Below are positions 51,985 to 60,748 of a stretch of DNA of 64,000 nucleotides, piece after piece. The translations under genes and the position numbers were made by a program. Every line of letters starts with the position of its first letter. Position 1 is the stretch's first letter. The notes beneath the pieces were generated by a model. That model was not told where the DNA came from and did not search any database. It worked only from the letters and a program-made list of their open reading frames with translations. Origin of the DNA: Endozoicomonas euniceicola (GTDB lineage: Bacteria; Pseudomonadota; Gammaproteobacteria; Pseudomonadales; Endozoicomonadaceae); the NCBI RefSeq assembly GCF_025562755.1, contig NZ_CP103300.1, positions 2,536,501-2,600,500 on the forward strand, read 5' to 3'.

Positions 51985-52062
51985 TGGCGGAAGGCTCTGC
52001 GCCTTCCCGTCTTATATCCCCGCCCGCATTGGGCGAGGGTTTACGACGATTTTGCTAAAAAA

Positions 52063-52454
52063 TACTATTGGAGGGATTAGTTGAGTGCAAAAAAACCCCT
52101 GTACCAAAGTTACAGAGGTTTTTTGCTGATCATCCACCTGAGCCTGCTTTTAAGTGCAGCCTCATTCGCTTCTGCCTGCGGATTCTGAACTACGGGAACA
52201 GGCAACAGTGTAGTTCAGATTGCATAGCTGTTGCGTCAGGCAACCAGGCATGTTGCGCCGCGCATCGAAGCGATGAATGCAGAGTAGGGGATTCGACCCA
52301 GTACGACCATCAACTTATTTTGTATGCTGATTCTTTATTTTTGAATCGGAATACTTTGTGATCATCCTGCCTTTCCTTATTACGGTTCGCAGAATGACGG
52401 GATAAGTTATATCCTTGCCGACAATCTACCCCCTTTTATAAGTAGTAACTCTTT
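52063..52454. other. Intergenic region with a terminator
   Basis: No gene recognised between the IS605-type element and the LysR gene. Besides the hairpin at 52093-52124 it should hold the LysR promoter. Confidence 0.5.
52093..52124 (+). terminator. Rho-independent terminator
   Basis: AACCCCTGTA-CCAAAGT-TACAGAGGTT followed by TTTT. Probably the terminator of whatever gene once preceded it (perhaps the lost end of the hsd locus). Confidence 0.75.
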
Positions 52455-53405
52455 ATGATCCCAACGGATTCACTTGAAATCGTCAGGGCTGTCGCCCATT
52501 TCAGAAACTTCACCGCTGCAGCGAAACACCTGCACAAGGTGCCGTCCGCTATCAGTTATACCGTGCGTAAGCTGGAAGAGCGCCTTGATGTACAACTGTT
52601 TCTGAGAGACAGCAAACGGGTAGAACTGACACCGGCCGGTGAACACTTTATCAAGCACACTGACCGCCTGTTGCTGGAGTTGGAAGAACTGGAACTGAGT
52701 ACCCGACAAATGGCCACGGGCTGGGAGCAGGAACTGCGCATTGCCCTGGACAACGTGGTGAACCAGGGCATGGTCTACGACCTGGTAAGAGATTTTCAGG
52801 CAGTACGCCCGGAAACCAACCTGATCATCAACACCGAGGTTCATAACGGTTCCTGGGACGCCCTGTTTCATAACCGCTGCCAGCTGGTACTGGGAGCGCC
52901 TAAAATCATACCGGATAACATTCTTAACAATGACCGTTTTGAATGGAAAACAATGGGCAGTCTGAGCTGGGACTTTGTGGTGTCTCCCGATCACCCTCTG
53001 GCAAAAGTCAGCGAGCCTCTGACTCAGGATATTATCCGCGAGCATACATCGATCTGTATTCAGGATACCTCCAGGGTGTTCCAGCACGGTTATAACCTGT
53101 TGCTGGATGACCAGCAGGTATTGACGGTGCCCAGTTTCCGCATGGCCATTGAGTGTCTGGTGAAAGGGTTGGGCTCAACCATTCTTCCCTCGCATTTTGC
53201 CAAACCTTATATCGACGCCGGGCAACTGATACGCTGCGAAGTCGTGGATATCCCCATGAGCGATGGCTGCTTTCTGGCCTGGAACAGAGAGAATATGGGG
53301 AATGGTCTCAGGTGGGTGCTGGAATGGCTGGGCGAAGAAGACTGGCTGAATAAAATCTGGCTGCAACACGATAACAACAAACCAGTGGGTTATCACGTGC
53401 CCTGA
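52455..53405 (+). CDS. LysR-type transcriptional regulator, PunR-like
   Basis: 316 residues. N-terminal HTH: SLEIVRAVAHFRNFTAAAKHLHKVPSAISYTVRKLEERLDVQLFLR. The variant VPSAISYTVRKLEE (rather than SQPAVS) is shared with E. coli PunR/YdhB, a regulator linked to purine nucleosides; that would fit the salvage cluster, but the ligand domain is not diagnostic. C-terminal periplasmic-binding-like domain. Stands alone. Confidence 0.85.
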   Translation: MIPTDSLEIVRAVAHFRNFTAAAKHLHKVPSAISYTVRKLEERLDVQLFLRDSKRVELTPAGEHFIKHTDRLLLELEELELSTRQMATGWEQELRIALDNVVNQGMVYDLVRDFQAVRPETNLIINTEVHNGSWDALFHNRCQLVLGAPKIIPDNILNNDRFEWKTMGSLSWDFVVSPDHPLAKVSEPLTQDIIREHTSICIQDTSRVFQHGYNLLLDDQQVLTVPSFRMAIECLVKGLGSTILPSHFAKPYIDAGQLIRCEVVDIPMSDGCFLAWNRENMGNGLRWVLEWLGEEDWLNKIWLQHDNNKPVGYHVP

Positions 53406-53557
53406 GCTTTAATATTTTATCGGGAATTTCCACAATACACCCATCAAGCGGCGGGAGGAGGTTAGAGCTGCTGGTGTTCTTTCGATCCGGTTACTACACT
53501 TTGCCTGCCCGAGTCGTGAGCAATACCTATTTCAACCTCTTTTTGGCTGGAAAAGCT

Positions 53558-56500
53558 ATGAGCAAAACAGTTAAATCCTGCCTTCTTCTGGTATGTTTAC
53601 TTTTTAGCCTCAGACTCTATTCCAGTAATAATTTATATCCACAGCATCCGGATCTGTTTTCTTTCAGACTGGCTTCGGAAACCTGCATCTTTGATCTGGA
53701 AGGGCTGTCAACTGCGGTTCTGAACTCACTGGCCTATGCCGTAATGCCATTATTGCTGCTGATCCCCTATAAAATGGCCTATCCAGTATTTCGCCTCCCC
53801 AGGACAACAGCAGATACCATAATGTTTGGCTGGAAAATTTACTGGCCGGTATCCTGCCTGCTATACGCAGGCCGGACATTGTTTGATTACGCGCTCTATT
53901 ACAGGCGTATCGCTGCCGGACAACGCTCCCTTCCCACCACCATGCCAGTTTATATTGATGATCCGGAGTTGTCCGGAAAGCTCTATCTCCGGGTAAAAAA
54001 CGGCCATGGATCGAAGACACTGACCCTTAAGCTTCTTAAAAATGCCAACCCTTCTCTCATGGAAAGCAGCGACCTGCCACCTGTTAATGGCTGGCATGAT
54101 CTGGCTGGCCTTATGTGGAGAGAGTCTGTCGACCGCGTGGATATTACTCTTGTAAATTCATCAGAATTTCCGGGGATGAAAGAGTTATTTGTTGTCATCA
54201 ATAAAAATACCCCTTTCTCTTCAACCACTCGCATTCTATTGCCAGACACTCCCTTTGCCTGGGTGATGGATTGCTTTAGTGAATCATGCGACCACCTGGC
54301 AGAAAGTGATTCTGCCATTTACAGTCTTTTCTCATCCAGTCTGCTCATAGAGGTTATAGAGCATTCCCTGAAAAAACTGTCAGTCCCCATGGATAGCCCA
54401 CCCCATTCTCTGGAACTCCAGCCCCAACACCGTGTAAGCTCCCTGAATTCCAGTACTTTTATAGTCTCCCCACTTCAGGAAGTTTCCAATGAAGTGGGAA
54501 ACATCGTTTATTCATCAGCAGGAAGGCACCCGGGCTCAGGGTTTATTTTTCTGGCGACGCCATCAAGAACCCGGGAAACGCTGATAACCCTGAGTCAATC
54601 TGAAGATATGGCGGCCTCTATCAGTCACCAAAGTATTTTTGATACATCGTTTTTATACCGCCTGATCTCTTATACACAACTTATGCAAAACCTTTATAAC
54701 GCCGACCGGGAAACTTTGGGAACTCAGGGGACAGAAGAGGCTGTTCAGGATGTATTCCGTCCAGTCAGAACCAGTGCCATTAAATCCGTTGTAAACAGAC
54801 TACTGGCTCGCCGCCATAACAAACACTTTGATACCAATATAATTGACTTTTTAAAAAAGCTTCTGCCTCTTCATGGCCAGATCCTCTATATGAACCAGCC
54901 AACAACATCAGAGGCTGGTTTATATGAAGCCAGCCGTTGTGCAGAACAGCAGGTCGATCAACCAGAGGCTCAAAGCGCAAAGCCAAAAAAATGCACCAAA
55001 TGCCGTAAAAAAAAGCCTTTTATTCCTCCTGAGCCATCTTCCACATCACTTAAATTTGTCTGTGCTGATTGCAGGCCAAAAACACGTCCGGCTCAACCTA
55101 AGCAGAGCCTGAAAGTAGCGATGTTTGGCGACAATTCACCGGTAGCTGTCACAAAAACAATAGACCCTATAGTAGGGCCGGATACACCAAAAGCATTGAG
55201 CAAAATTTTCAAGTTTCTGGTCGATAGTAATCCAAAAGAAATAGCCAGTAATTTTGATTTCCTTTCAAGAGAACTCTTTTACCTTCTTGAAACTTTATTG
55301 CCAAAAAAAAATAACAGGGAACGTATCAATTTAGCATCAGGAGCCAATCATTTTCCGAAGTTCAAACAAAAAATGAGTGATTTATATTTTCATAGAGAAC
55401 TTGAAGATATCACTAAAATCCTTAACTGTACGATAATACTACTTCAAGCTTTCATGGAAATTGTTTATAAAGAAATACCCGTGTTTATTAAAACAACTCA
55501 TGGTGATTATGAAAGCGCAGTACCATTAAAGTCCCCTGTTACCGTTATGGCTATAATTAATAGTCTGGCAAACCATAATAATTTATTAAAAGAAATAATA
55601 GACCTGCCAGATAATGACAAGTCAAAGATTGCAAAAAAAACGGTTCAGTCTTGTATTTCATTAATGCTAAGAACCATTATTAGTTTCAATGGAATTTATC
55701 CTTATATTTTAAGTAATCCATGGAAACCTGACACTGTTCGATCCCTAAAAAACAACAAAGTCAAAAGTGAAGAAATACTATTCACTGAATTAATCAAGCA
55801 TTTCTTTGCCAAAAACAGAAAACCTATTGACGGGCTTACAACACAGGGGAAAAAGCTATTTATACTCTCTCATAGGCTGTTCTTCATGATTCATGAAAAA
55901 TTGCTCAATATTATTCCACCCGAGAACACTTACAAAGAACTTGATTTAGAAACAAGCGGCGTTATTATCACATTGTTATTTCATGTAAAATCTCATGAAG
56001 AAGATTACAGTTATGCCAACAAATTATTTTTAACATTAGATAATCTATATAAAAGAACAAAGCAGAAAGAGGTGCGAAAAAAAATAATGAACGGCGTGGA
56101 AAAGTATATACAATTCCGCTTTGTTGCCTTAGCGGAATATAAAAATATATTAAATGAAAAACCCTATAAAAATATACAGGATCATATTGATCAACTTCAT
56201 TCATTTATAGAGAAAAATGCACCTGAAGATGATTCAGTAAAAATTGTACAGCTCTTTATGATACTGGAAAAATTTAAAAAAGATTTGGATCTGTGGTCAA
56301 AACAAACAAGTGACAAAGAAAAAAAAATAGAAGGAATAATAGATACAGTTTGGCTAAATGAGGCAGAAATGCTATCTCTAAAACTCAAAAATATCGAACA
56401 ATTAAAAAAAATACATCATCTGGAGAGAAGAATACTTCACGAACATAAACACCACAAGACCGCAGAAATAGAAAGTGATGAAGAGAGTGATGAAGAGAGT

Positions 56501-57424
56501 GATGGAGAGAGTGATGGAGAGAGTGATGGAGAGAGTGATGGAGAGAACGACAGAGAAAATATTCTTACTCCAGAACAAGCGGAAAAAATAGAGAAACAGA
56601 AATGGGAAGAATCTTATTACCGGGCAGGCATAGCACTTAAAAACAAAAATTATTCAGAAGCCGAAGAGTATGCCAAAACGACAGTGAGTTTAGCAGTTGG
56701 CTATGATCAACTCATTTATGCTCACCACCTTAATATCGATATAAAAACCGCTAAAATCAAGAAATTCACAGCCAAAATACTTAGTGAACAGAAAAAAATG
56801 CGTAACTATGAAAGTATGATTTCCAATATTAAATACTCAAAGCTAGAAGAAGCGATAAGGGAAGTTAAAGGCAGGTCAGATATTAAAGGGTTAAAAGATA
56901 TTTTTAAATTACTCAGTGAAAAAAATATAAATCTTCCAAGTATTGATATGCGTTCAAGCTACCATAAATCTGCAAATAGAGTCATAGATTTATTTAAACA
57001 GATTACAAGCAGTGGCGAAGATGATAATAACTTGCAAAACCTTTTGGGCGAAATCATGACATTCAATCAATTACTATCAGAGCGTAATCAAACCACTTCA
57101 AAACAATTAAATTTAAATATAGCTTTTGCCCTTGATAATCTTGAGGAATTAACCCTCCTGATAAATAACATTTCAAATATGAAAGAAGTTTTTTTATCAG
57201 TAAAAACAAGGAGAAAAGAATATTTTAATTTAATTAATAAGGCTATTCCAGGCTACACACCAGCTACAGGTGCATCAAGCAAATCAAAAGATACTATCAG
57301 TGAAGATTTGGTTTTAGAACAGTTAAATAATATTCCCCTGGATGCCTCTCTGATCAACAAGATGGAGAGTATATCAGAGGAACTGAAAACTCATCATGCA
57401 AATACTTCGAATAAACAGGAGTAA
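53558..57424 (+). CDS. Large unknown protein with N-terminal membrane region, four-Cys motif and acidic repeat
   Basis: About 1,288 residues from ATG 53558 (frame open from 53474). Hydrophobic start (TVKSCLLLVCLLFSLRLYSS), two or three further hydrophobic segments up to residue 130 (AVLNSLAYAVMPLLLLIPY, WPVSCLLYAGRTLFDYALYY), a CTKCRKKK ... FVCADCRP putative zinc site near residues 479-510, a long helical AT-rich C-terminal half, an acidic ESDEESDGESDGE tract near residue 975-1000, and a coiled-coil/TPR-like stretch (RAGIALKNKNYSEAEEYAKTTVSLA). No family recognised. The front half has ordinary GC content while the part after about 55200 is AT-rich and Lys/Ile/Asn-rich, as if fused from two sources. 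Could be a surface or host-interaction protein. Confidence 0.7.
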   Translation: MSKTVKSCLLLVCLLFSLRLYSSNNLYPQHPDLFSFRLASETCIFDLEGLSTAVLNSLAYAVMPLLLLIPYKMAYPVFRLPRTTADTIMFGWKIYWPVSCLLYAGRTLFDYALYYRRIAAGQRSLPTTMPVYIDDPELSGKLYLRVKNGHGSKTLTLKLLKNANPSLMESSDLPPVNGWHDLAGLMWRESVDRVDITLVNSSEFPGMKELFVVINKNTPFSSTTRILLPDTPFAWVMDCFSESCDHLAESDSAIYSLFSSSLLIEVIEHSLKKLSVPMDSPPHSLELQPQHRVSSLNSSTFIVSPLQEVSNEVGNIVYSSAGRHPGSGFIFLATPSRTRETLITLSQSEDMAASISHQSIFDTSFLYRLISYTQLMQNLYNADRETLGTQGTEEAVQDVFRPVRTSAIKSVVNRLLARRHNKHFDTNIIDFLKKLLPLHGQILYMNQPTTSEAGLYEASRCAEQQVDQPEAQSAKPKKCTKCRKKKPFIPPEPSSTSLKFVCADCRPKTRPAQPKQSLKVAMFGDNSPVAVTKTIDPIVGPDTPKALSKIFKFLVDSNPKEIASNFDFLSRELFYLLETLLPKKNNRERINLASGANHFPKFKQKMSDLYFHRELEDITKILNCTIILLQAFMEIVYKEIPVFIKTTHGDYESAVPLKSPVTVMAIINSLANHNNLLKEIIDLPDNDKSKIAKKTVQSCISLMLRTIISFNGIYPYILSNPWKPDTVRSLKNNKVKSEEILFTELIKHFFAKNRKPIDGLTTQGKKLFILSHRLFFMIHEKLLNIIPPENTYKELDLETSGVIITLLFHVKSHEEDYSYANKLFLTLDNLYKRTKQKEVRKKIMNGVEKYIQFRFVALAEYKNILNEKPYKNIQDHIDQLHSFIEKNAPEDDSVKIVQLFMILEKFKKDLDLWSKQTSDKEKKIEGIIDTVWLNEAEMLSLKLKNIEQLKKIHHLERRILHEHKHHKTAEIESDEESDEESDGESDGESDGESDGENDRENILTPEQAEKIEKQKWEESYYRAGIALKNKNYSEAEEYAKTTVSLAVGYDQLIYAHHLNIDIKTAKIKKFTAKILSEQKKMRNYESMISNIKYSKLEEAIREVKGRSDIKGLKDIFKLLSEKNINLPSIDMRSSYHKSANRVIDLFKQITSSGEDDNNLQNLLGEIMTFNQLLSERNQTTSKQLNLNIAFALDNLEELTLLINNISNMKEVFLSVKTRRKEYFNLINKAIPGYTPATGASSKSKDTISEDLVLEQLNNIPLDASLINKMESISEELKTHHANTSNKQE
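56474..56545 (+). repeat. In-frame tandem repeat, six 12-bp units
   Basis: Six units of AGTGATG(A/G)AGAG encoding SDEE/SDGE repeats inside the large unknown protein. The unit is a multiple of three, so copy-number change keeps the frame. Confidence 0.9.
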
Positions 57425-57479
57425 CCTGAATTTTACACACCGAACTTGTCGAGGCGTGATGTTTCTATCCTTCGATTGT

Positions 57480-57600
57480 CTTGCCCTATCCATTGCCCAT
57501 GCAGGCAGGCATTCTCTTGTAACAAGGCTTGACTACAAAGCAAAGCAGTCAGGAAAGCATCAGGTGAATATAGACCAGTGGCTTACGTCTTCACTGGCAC
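57480..57600 (+). pseudogene. tnpB remnant
   Basis: LALSIAHAGRHSLVTRLDYKAKQ, then KHQVNIDQWLTSS, matches the RLARSIADAGWHSL...DQWFASS part of the IS605 TnpB. Only about 40 codons remain, between the large unknown gene and fic. Confidence 0.75.
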
Positions 57601-57619
57601 TCAACCCGGGCTGGGTTGT

Positions 57620-59023
57620 TTAAAAACGGTTTTTTAAGGCATTAAAATGACTTTGCCCTAATCGAATAACCTTCACCAACTCATCAACACTGTAAGCGTC
57701 AAATTTGTTCGCATTATTAATCAGAGAGGGTGACAGACCTTCTCTCATCAGTAGTCCGTTAACCAGAATGCACCCAATTGTTCTGGCATTACCATCTCTG
57801 AATGGGTGGGTAAACTGGATATTTCGGCAAACTTTGGCAATACAGGCAATCTTCTGTGATTCCTGTTCCACGCCCTGATTGGGTGACTCTTTTATTTGTT
57901 GCAGCTCTGCTTCAAAAGTCTGGCAAAACTCGTTCGATAATTGAAAGCCTCTGTTGTTCTTATGGTCATGCAGAACCCTCAACTGCTGACTTTCACGTAG
58001 TCCTATTTCAGGGTATTTGTTCTGACTGGCTACTTCCCGAACCTCACCAAGCCCCTTTTCGGTAAAATTCTCAGCCCTGTCGTAGTTGTTGTTGTTTACT
58101 AAATCGCAACTAGTTTCTTCTTCCTTAAGCTCGTCACTAATAATGTTGCCGCTTTTGCTGGAAAGCACGTCAGATGTTGCCAACCGGTAAATCTGTTTAA
58201 TTTTATCGATGTCGAGTTTGCCGCTGCCGAGTATATCACCGACGCTTCTGAATGCCTTTAACATAGCAGCTGCGTACCCTGGCTCATCTTCATAGCAAAA
58301 CATTTTTAAACCGTACTTTTTCCAATCTCCTTCATCGATAAAAAGTCTGTATAGCTGCTCTACCCGGAAACCCTTGCACAGCTCCGAACTGTCAAGCATG
58401 TCCTGAACTTTGAATGACTCCTGTTGGGCGTTGTAAATGCCTTTTAGAAGCGATAGCAATCGGCTGGAAACAGAGTGTTTGCCACTTTCTATATCACCAA
58501 TAGCCTTTTTTATTTCCTTCAGGTTCATCTCCGAAAGAAGAATGCTGCAAGCTTTAAGCATGAATAACTTTGTCCCACCTGTATGCTGATGGTATTCAGG
58601 CGGATGCTCGACAAAGTAAATCAGCTCATCACACCTCTCAAGGATATTCTCGTGGCTGGCCTGATGCATCGGCTCTGAATCATAAGGTAACAGATATTGA
58701 TCCAGTCGTTTTACAAAAACACTTAACCATTGACCCCACCTCTTCTGGATATCTGTACGTCTAACTAACTCACAATAAGTCCGACTTCTATTTACATACT
58801 CCTTAAAAGAATGATCAAAATGCTTGAAATCTTCAAAAGATAAATTGGCTATCTTCCTTTCGTTCAACTTTTTACTCAACATTTGGAGTTGATCCGATGG
58901 CTCCCTGTCAATTGCGCTGGGCTGACAATAACCAAAGACGAACCTCCGTTGATCCGGTGCGTGACAAAATCTGGCCTGCTCACCGTTTATTGGAGCTATC
59001 AAGTTGCGAATTGAACTAATCAT
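57620..59023 (-). CDS. Fic-domain protein (probable AMPylator or related transferase)
   Basis: 467 residues. C-terminal Fic core: HPFRDGNARTIGCILVNGLL (HPFx(D/E)GN(G/A)R motif, catalytic His near residue 406), preceded by helices QKIACIAKVCRNIQF and followed by SVDELVKVI. The long helical N-terminal region (about 280 residues) is unrecognised. Fic proteins transfer AMP or other phosphate-containing groups to hydroxyl side chains; many are toxins or secreted effectors. I do not see a clear (S/T)xxxE(G/N) inhibitory motif or an antitoxin gene beside it. GGAAGG ribosome site before ATG. The size and helical N-terminus suit a host-directed effector; secretion is not shown. Confidence 0.85.
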   Translation of the reverse strand: MISSIRNLIAPINGEQARFCHAPDQRRFVFGYCQPSAIDREPSDQLQMLSKKLNERKIANLSFEDFKHFDHSFKEYVNRSRTYCELVRRTDIQKRWGQWLSVFVKRLDQYLLPYDSEPMHQASHENILERCDELIYFVEHPPEYHQHTGGTKLFMLKACSILLSEMNLKEIKKAIGDIESGKHSVSSRLLSLLKGIYNAQQESFKVQDMLDSSELCKGFRVEQLYRLFIDEGDWKKYGLKMFCYEDEPGYAAAMLKAFRSVGDILGSGKLDIDKIKQIYRLATSDVLSSKSGNIISDELKEEETSCDLVNNNNYDRAENFTEKGLGEVREVASQNKYPEIGLRESQQLRVLHDHKNNRGFQLSNEFCQTFEAELQQIKESPNQGVEQESQKIACIAKVCRNIQFTHPFRDGNARTIGCILVNGLLMREGLSPSLINNANKFDAYSVDELVKVIRLGQSHFNALKNRF

Positions 59024-59058
59024 TTGTCCCTTCCTGACTCATTAAGGGTTTCAGGGGG

Positions 59059-59202
59059 TTAACCCGAAAGCAACCCCAGAAATCCGGACAGAGAGGCTTT
59101 TCCTCTATGTCCTGTTACAATATGTACTTCGTCACACCCTGCCTGATCCTTAAGGCCGATACCCATTTTTTCACAGACAGACTCTCTCAGCTGTTGAGTC
59201 AT
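59059..59202 (-). CDS. Possible 47-residue ORF or gene remnant
   Basis: Open frame MTQQLRESVCEKMGIGLKDQ, then CDEVHIVTGHRGKASLSG, ending before fic. The frame is open for about 26 further codons upstream without a start. No family recognised; perhaps the end of a broken gene. Confidence 0.3.
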   Translation of the reverse strand: MTQQLRESVCEKMGIGLKDQAGCDEVHIVTGHRGKASLSGFLGLLSG

Positions 59203-59309
59203 TTTCTGTACGTCATCCTTGTTCAGGTCGAGGTCTGTCTGCCTGCTCGCTCCAGTGGCCTGTAGAGCCCATGCTTCAGCAGCTCAAACATTGCCCACCG
59301 GAGAGGATA

Positions 59310-59771
59310 TCAAGAGGGGTGTGGCCAATGACGCAGAAGTGCTTCGTTAGACAGCTCATCTGCCACTGGCCCGATGAGTTCAACGGGTTGATGACAGGCT
59401 GAAAAAACATCCTGCCCGGAGAGGCCAATGCCCGGTCCGGCGATCTGTCGCAATACTTCTGCACTGCCACCATAAACCACCCTGCGAATACCTGCCCAGT
59501 AAATGGCTCCGGCACACATGGCACAGGGTTCGGTACTGGTATACAAGGTACACTCCTGCAAAACATCAGAGGCTAACTGATGGCTGGCATGACTGACCAG
59601 ATTCAGTTCAGCGTGTCGGGTCGCGTCATTTTCAGATATGACGGTATTTTCCGCTTCTAACAGAACCTTATCGTCGTGTACCAGAAGGGCACCAAAGGGA
59701 TGATTCCCTTTATCCATTGCATGGTTTGCCAATTCGATAGTCCGGGAAATATAGCGGCTATGCTCACTCAT
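59310..59771 (-). CDS. Nucleoside/guanine deaminase-like zinc deaminase
   Basis: 153 residues from ATG 59771 (a TTG at 59795 is possible). Zinc and catalytic motifs TRHAELN (His, Glu) and STEPCAMCAGAIYWAGI (two Cys) of the cytidine-deaminase superfamily; the arrangement GNHPFGALLVHDDKVLLEAEN resembles bacterial guanine/nucleoside deaminases more than TadA. It would deaminate a free base or nucleoside, which fits the salvage theme of the window. The substrate is not certain. Downstream lies a region without clear genes. Confidence 0.85.
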   Translation of the reverse strand: MSEHSRYISRTIELANHAMDKGNHPFGALLVHDDKVLLEAENTVISENDATRHAELNLVSHASHQLASDVLQECTLYTSTEPCAMCAGAIYWAGIRRVVYGGSAEVLRQIAGPGIGLSGQDVFSACHQPVELIGPVADELSNEALLRHWPHPS

Positions 59772-59819
59772 AAGGCTCAACTCAGTCTGTTGCAAAAGAT
59801 GAATATACGCAGACTGAGT

Positions 59820-60725
59820 TTAGTTCTGATTTTCTGACAGTCGCCCCTCTGAATCAGTTTTCGACGACTTTAATGCAACAAGATTACCTGCACCAATAAA
59901 GGTGACACCCAGCAGCGCAATAAGACTCCACTGATAGCTTTCCATCAGCGAAGACAGGCAAAGGGCAATGACCGGGTAAACGACATCAATAAAGGCAGCC
60001 CGGTGCGCCCCGATTCTGCGAATCAGTAGAACATACGATGACAAAGCACCTACCGACCCAAAGACGGCCAGATAGACGAGAGAACCTATGTACGCTGAAG
60101 ATAAACTGAATTCCGGCATAATACCCTGTACTAAAGCTATGAAGGCCACCGTTGCAGAACCATAAAACATATTCAGCGTGACCGTTGGCAGCATGGGCAA
60201 ATTATCTTCTTCGTTCCGTTCACAGGCGACGCAACCAAAGGAAAGCAACAGTGAAGCCAGAATAGCTTCCAGCACCCCCCTGCCAGCGGAGCCGATCAAC
60301 GTTTGAGCATCCAACTTCGGTAGCATCAGCAGTAAAACACCAGCGCTCGCCAGAATTCCACCTGCCACGATCTTTGCCTCAACGGGCTTTGCCAGCCATA
60401 GACGCCTGATTATCACGTTAAAGTACAAGACACTGGTGCTTAATACGGCGACCAGCCCGCTGGTAATATACCGTTCACTTTCATAGACCAGCCAATAAGA
60501 AATGCCACACAGGCAGGCACCCTGTACAAACAGCCGAAAATGCTGGGAAACGGTTAAACGCGGAAATCCGGTTCGCAGGCAACAGTAAACCGCCAGCATA
60601 ACGGCAGCCAGAAGAAAGCGGTAAAACACCGACCATAGACTGTTAACACCTAACTGGAAGGTAATGGCGAACCAGGTTGACCCCCAGATCAGGGAACAAA
60701 GCAAAAACAGCAAAACTGTGTTCAT
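59820..60725 (-). CDS. EamA/DMT-superfamily permease
   Basis: 301 residues with about ten hydrophobic segments, beginning NTVLLFLLCSLIWGSTWFAI, the EamA hallmark, and a second repeat near FYGSATVAFIAL. Inner-membrane transporter of metabolites or amino acids; the substrate cannot be told. It ends 48 bp before the deaminase start and is probably in one transcript with it. Confidence 0.88.
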   Translation of the reverse strand: MNTVLLFLLCSLIWGSTWFAITFQLGVNSLWSVFYRFLLAAVMLAVYCCLRTGFPRLTVSQHFRLFVQGACLCGISYWLVYESERYITSGLVAVLSTSVLYFNVIIRRLWLAKPVEAKIVAGGILASAGVLLLMLPKLDAQTLIGSAGRGVLEAILASLLLSFGCVACERNEEDNLPMLPTVTLNMFYGSATVAFIALVQGIMPEFSLSSAYIGSLVYLAVFGSVGALSSYVLLIRRIGAHRAAFIDVVYPVIALCLSSLMESYQWSLIALLGVTFIGAGNLVALKSSKTDSEGRLSENQN

Positions 60726-60748
60726 GATCTGACCTCAAAAAAAGCTCC

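Larger units (their letters stand above)
50278..52062. mobile_element. IS200/IS605-family element, copy 2 (1,785 bp)
   Basis: Same length, orientation and ends as 18373-20157, with a few base differences. The tnpB-side edge lies inside hsdR. The right edge borders sequence unrelated to hsdR. Confidence 0.9.

Noticed and set aside
52470..53087. Minus-strand open frame of 205 codons in the LysR gene
   Set aside because: Opposite strand of a clear LysR regulator; no independent evidence.
56474..56545. 12-bp tandem repeat as a non-coding iteron or origin
   Set aside because: It lies in frame within a large open reading frame and encodes acidic SD(E/G)E units.
59276..59566. Ankyrin-like repeat (GHTPLDILSGG) at the end of the deaminase gene
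   Set aside because: It appears only in an alternative frame, partly overlapping the deaminase coding sequence, and too little is present to support an ankyrin protein.
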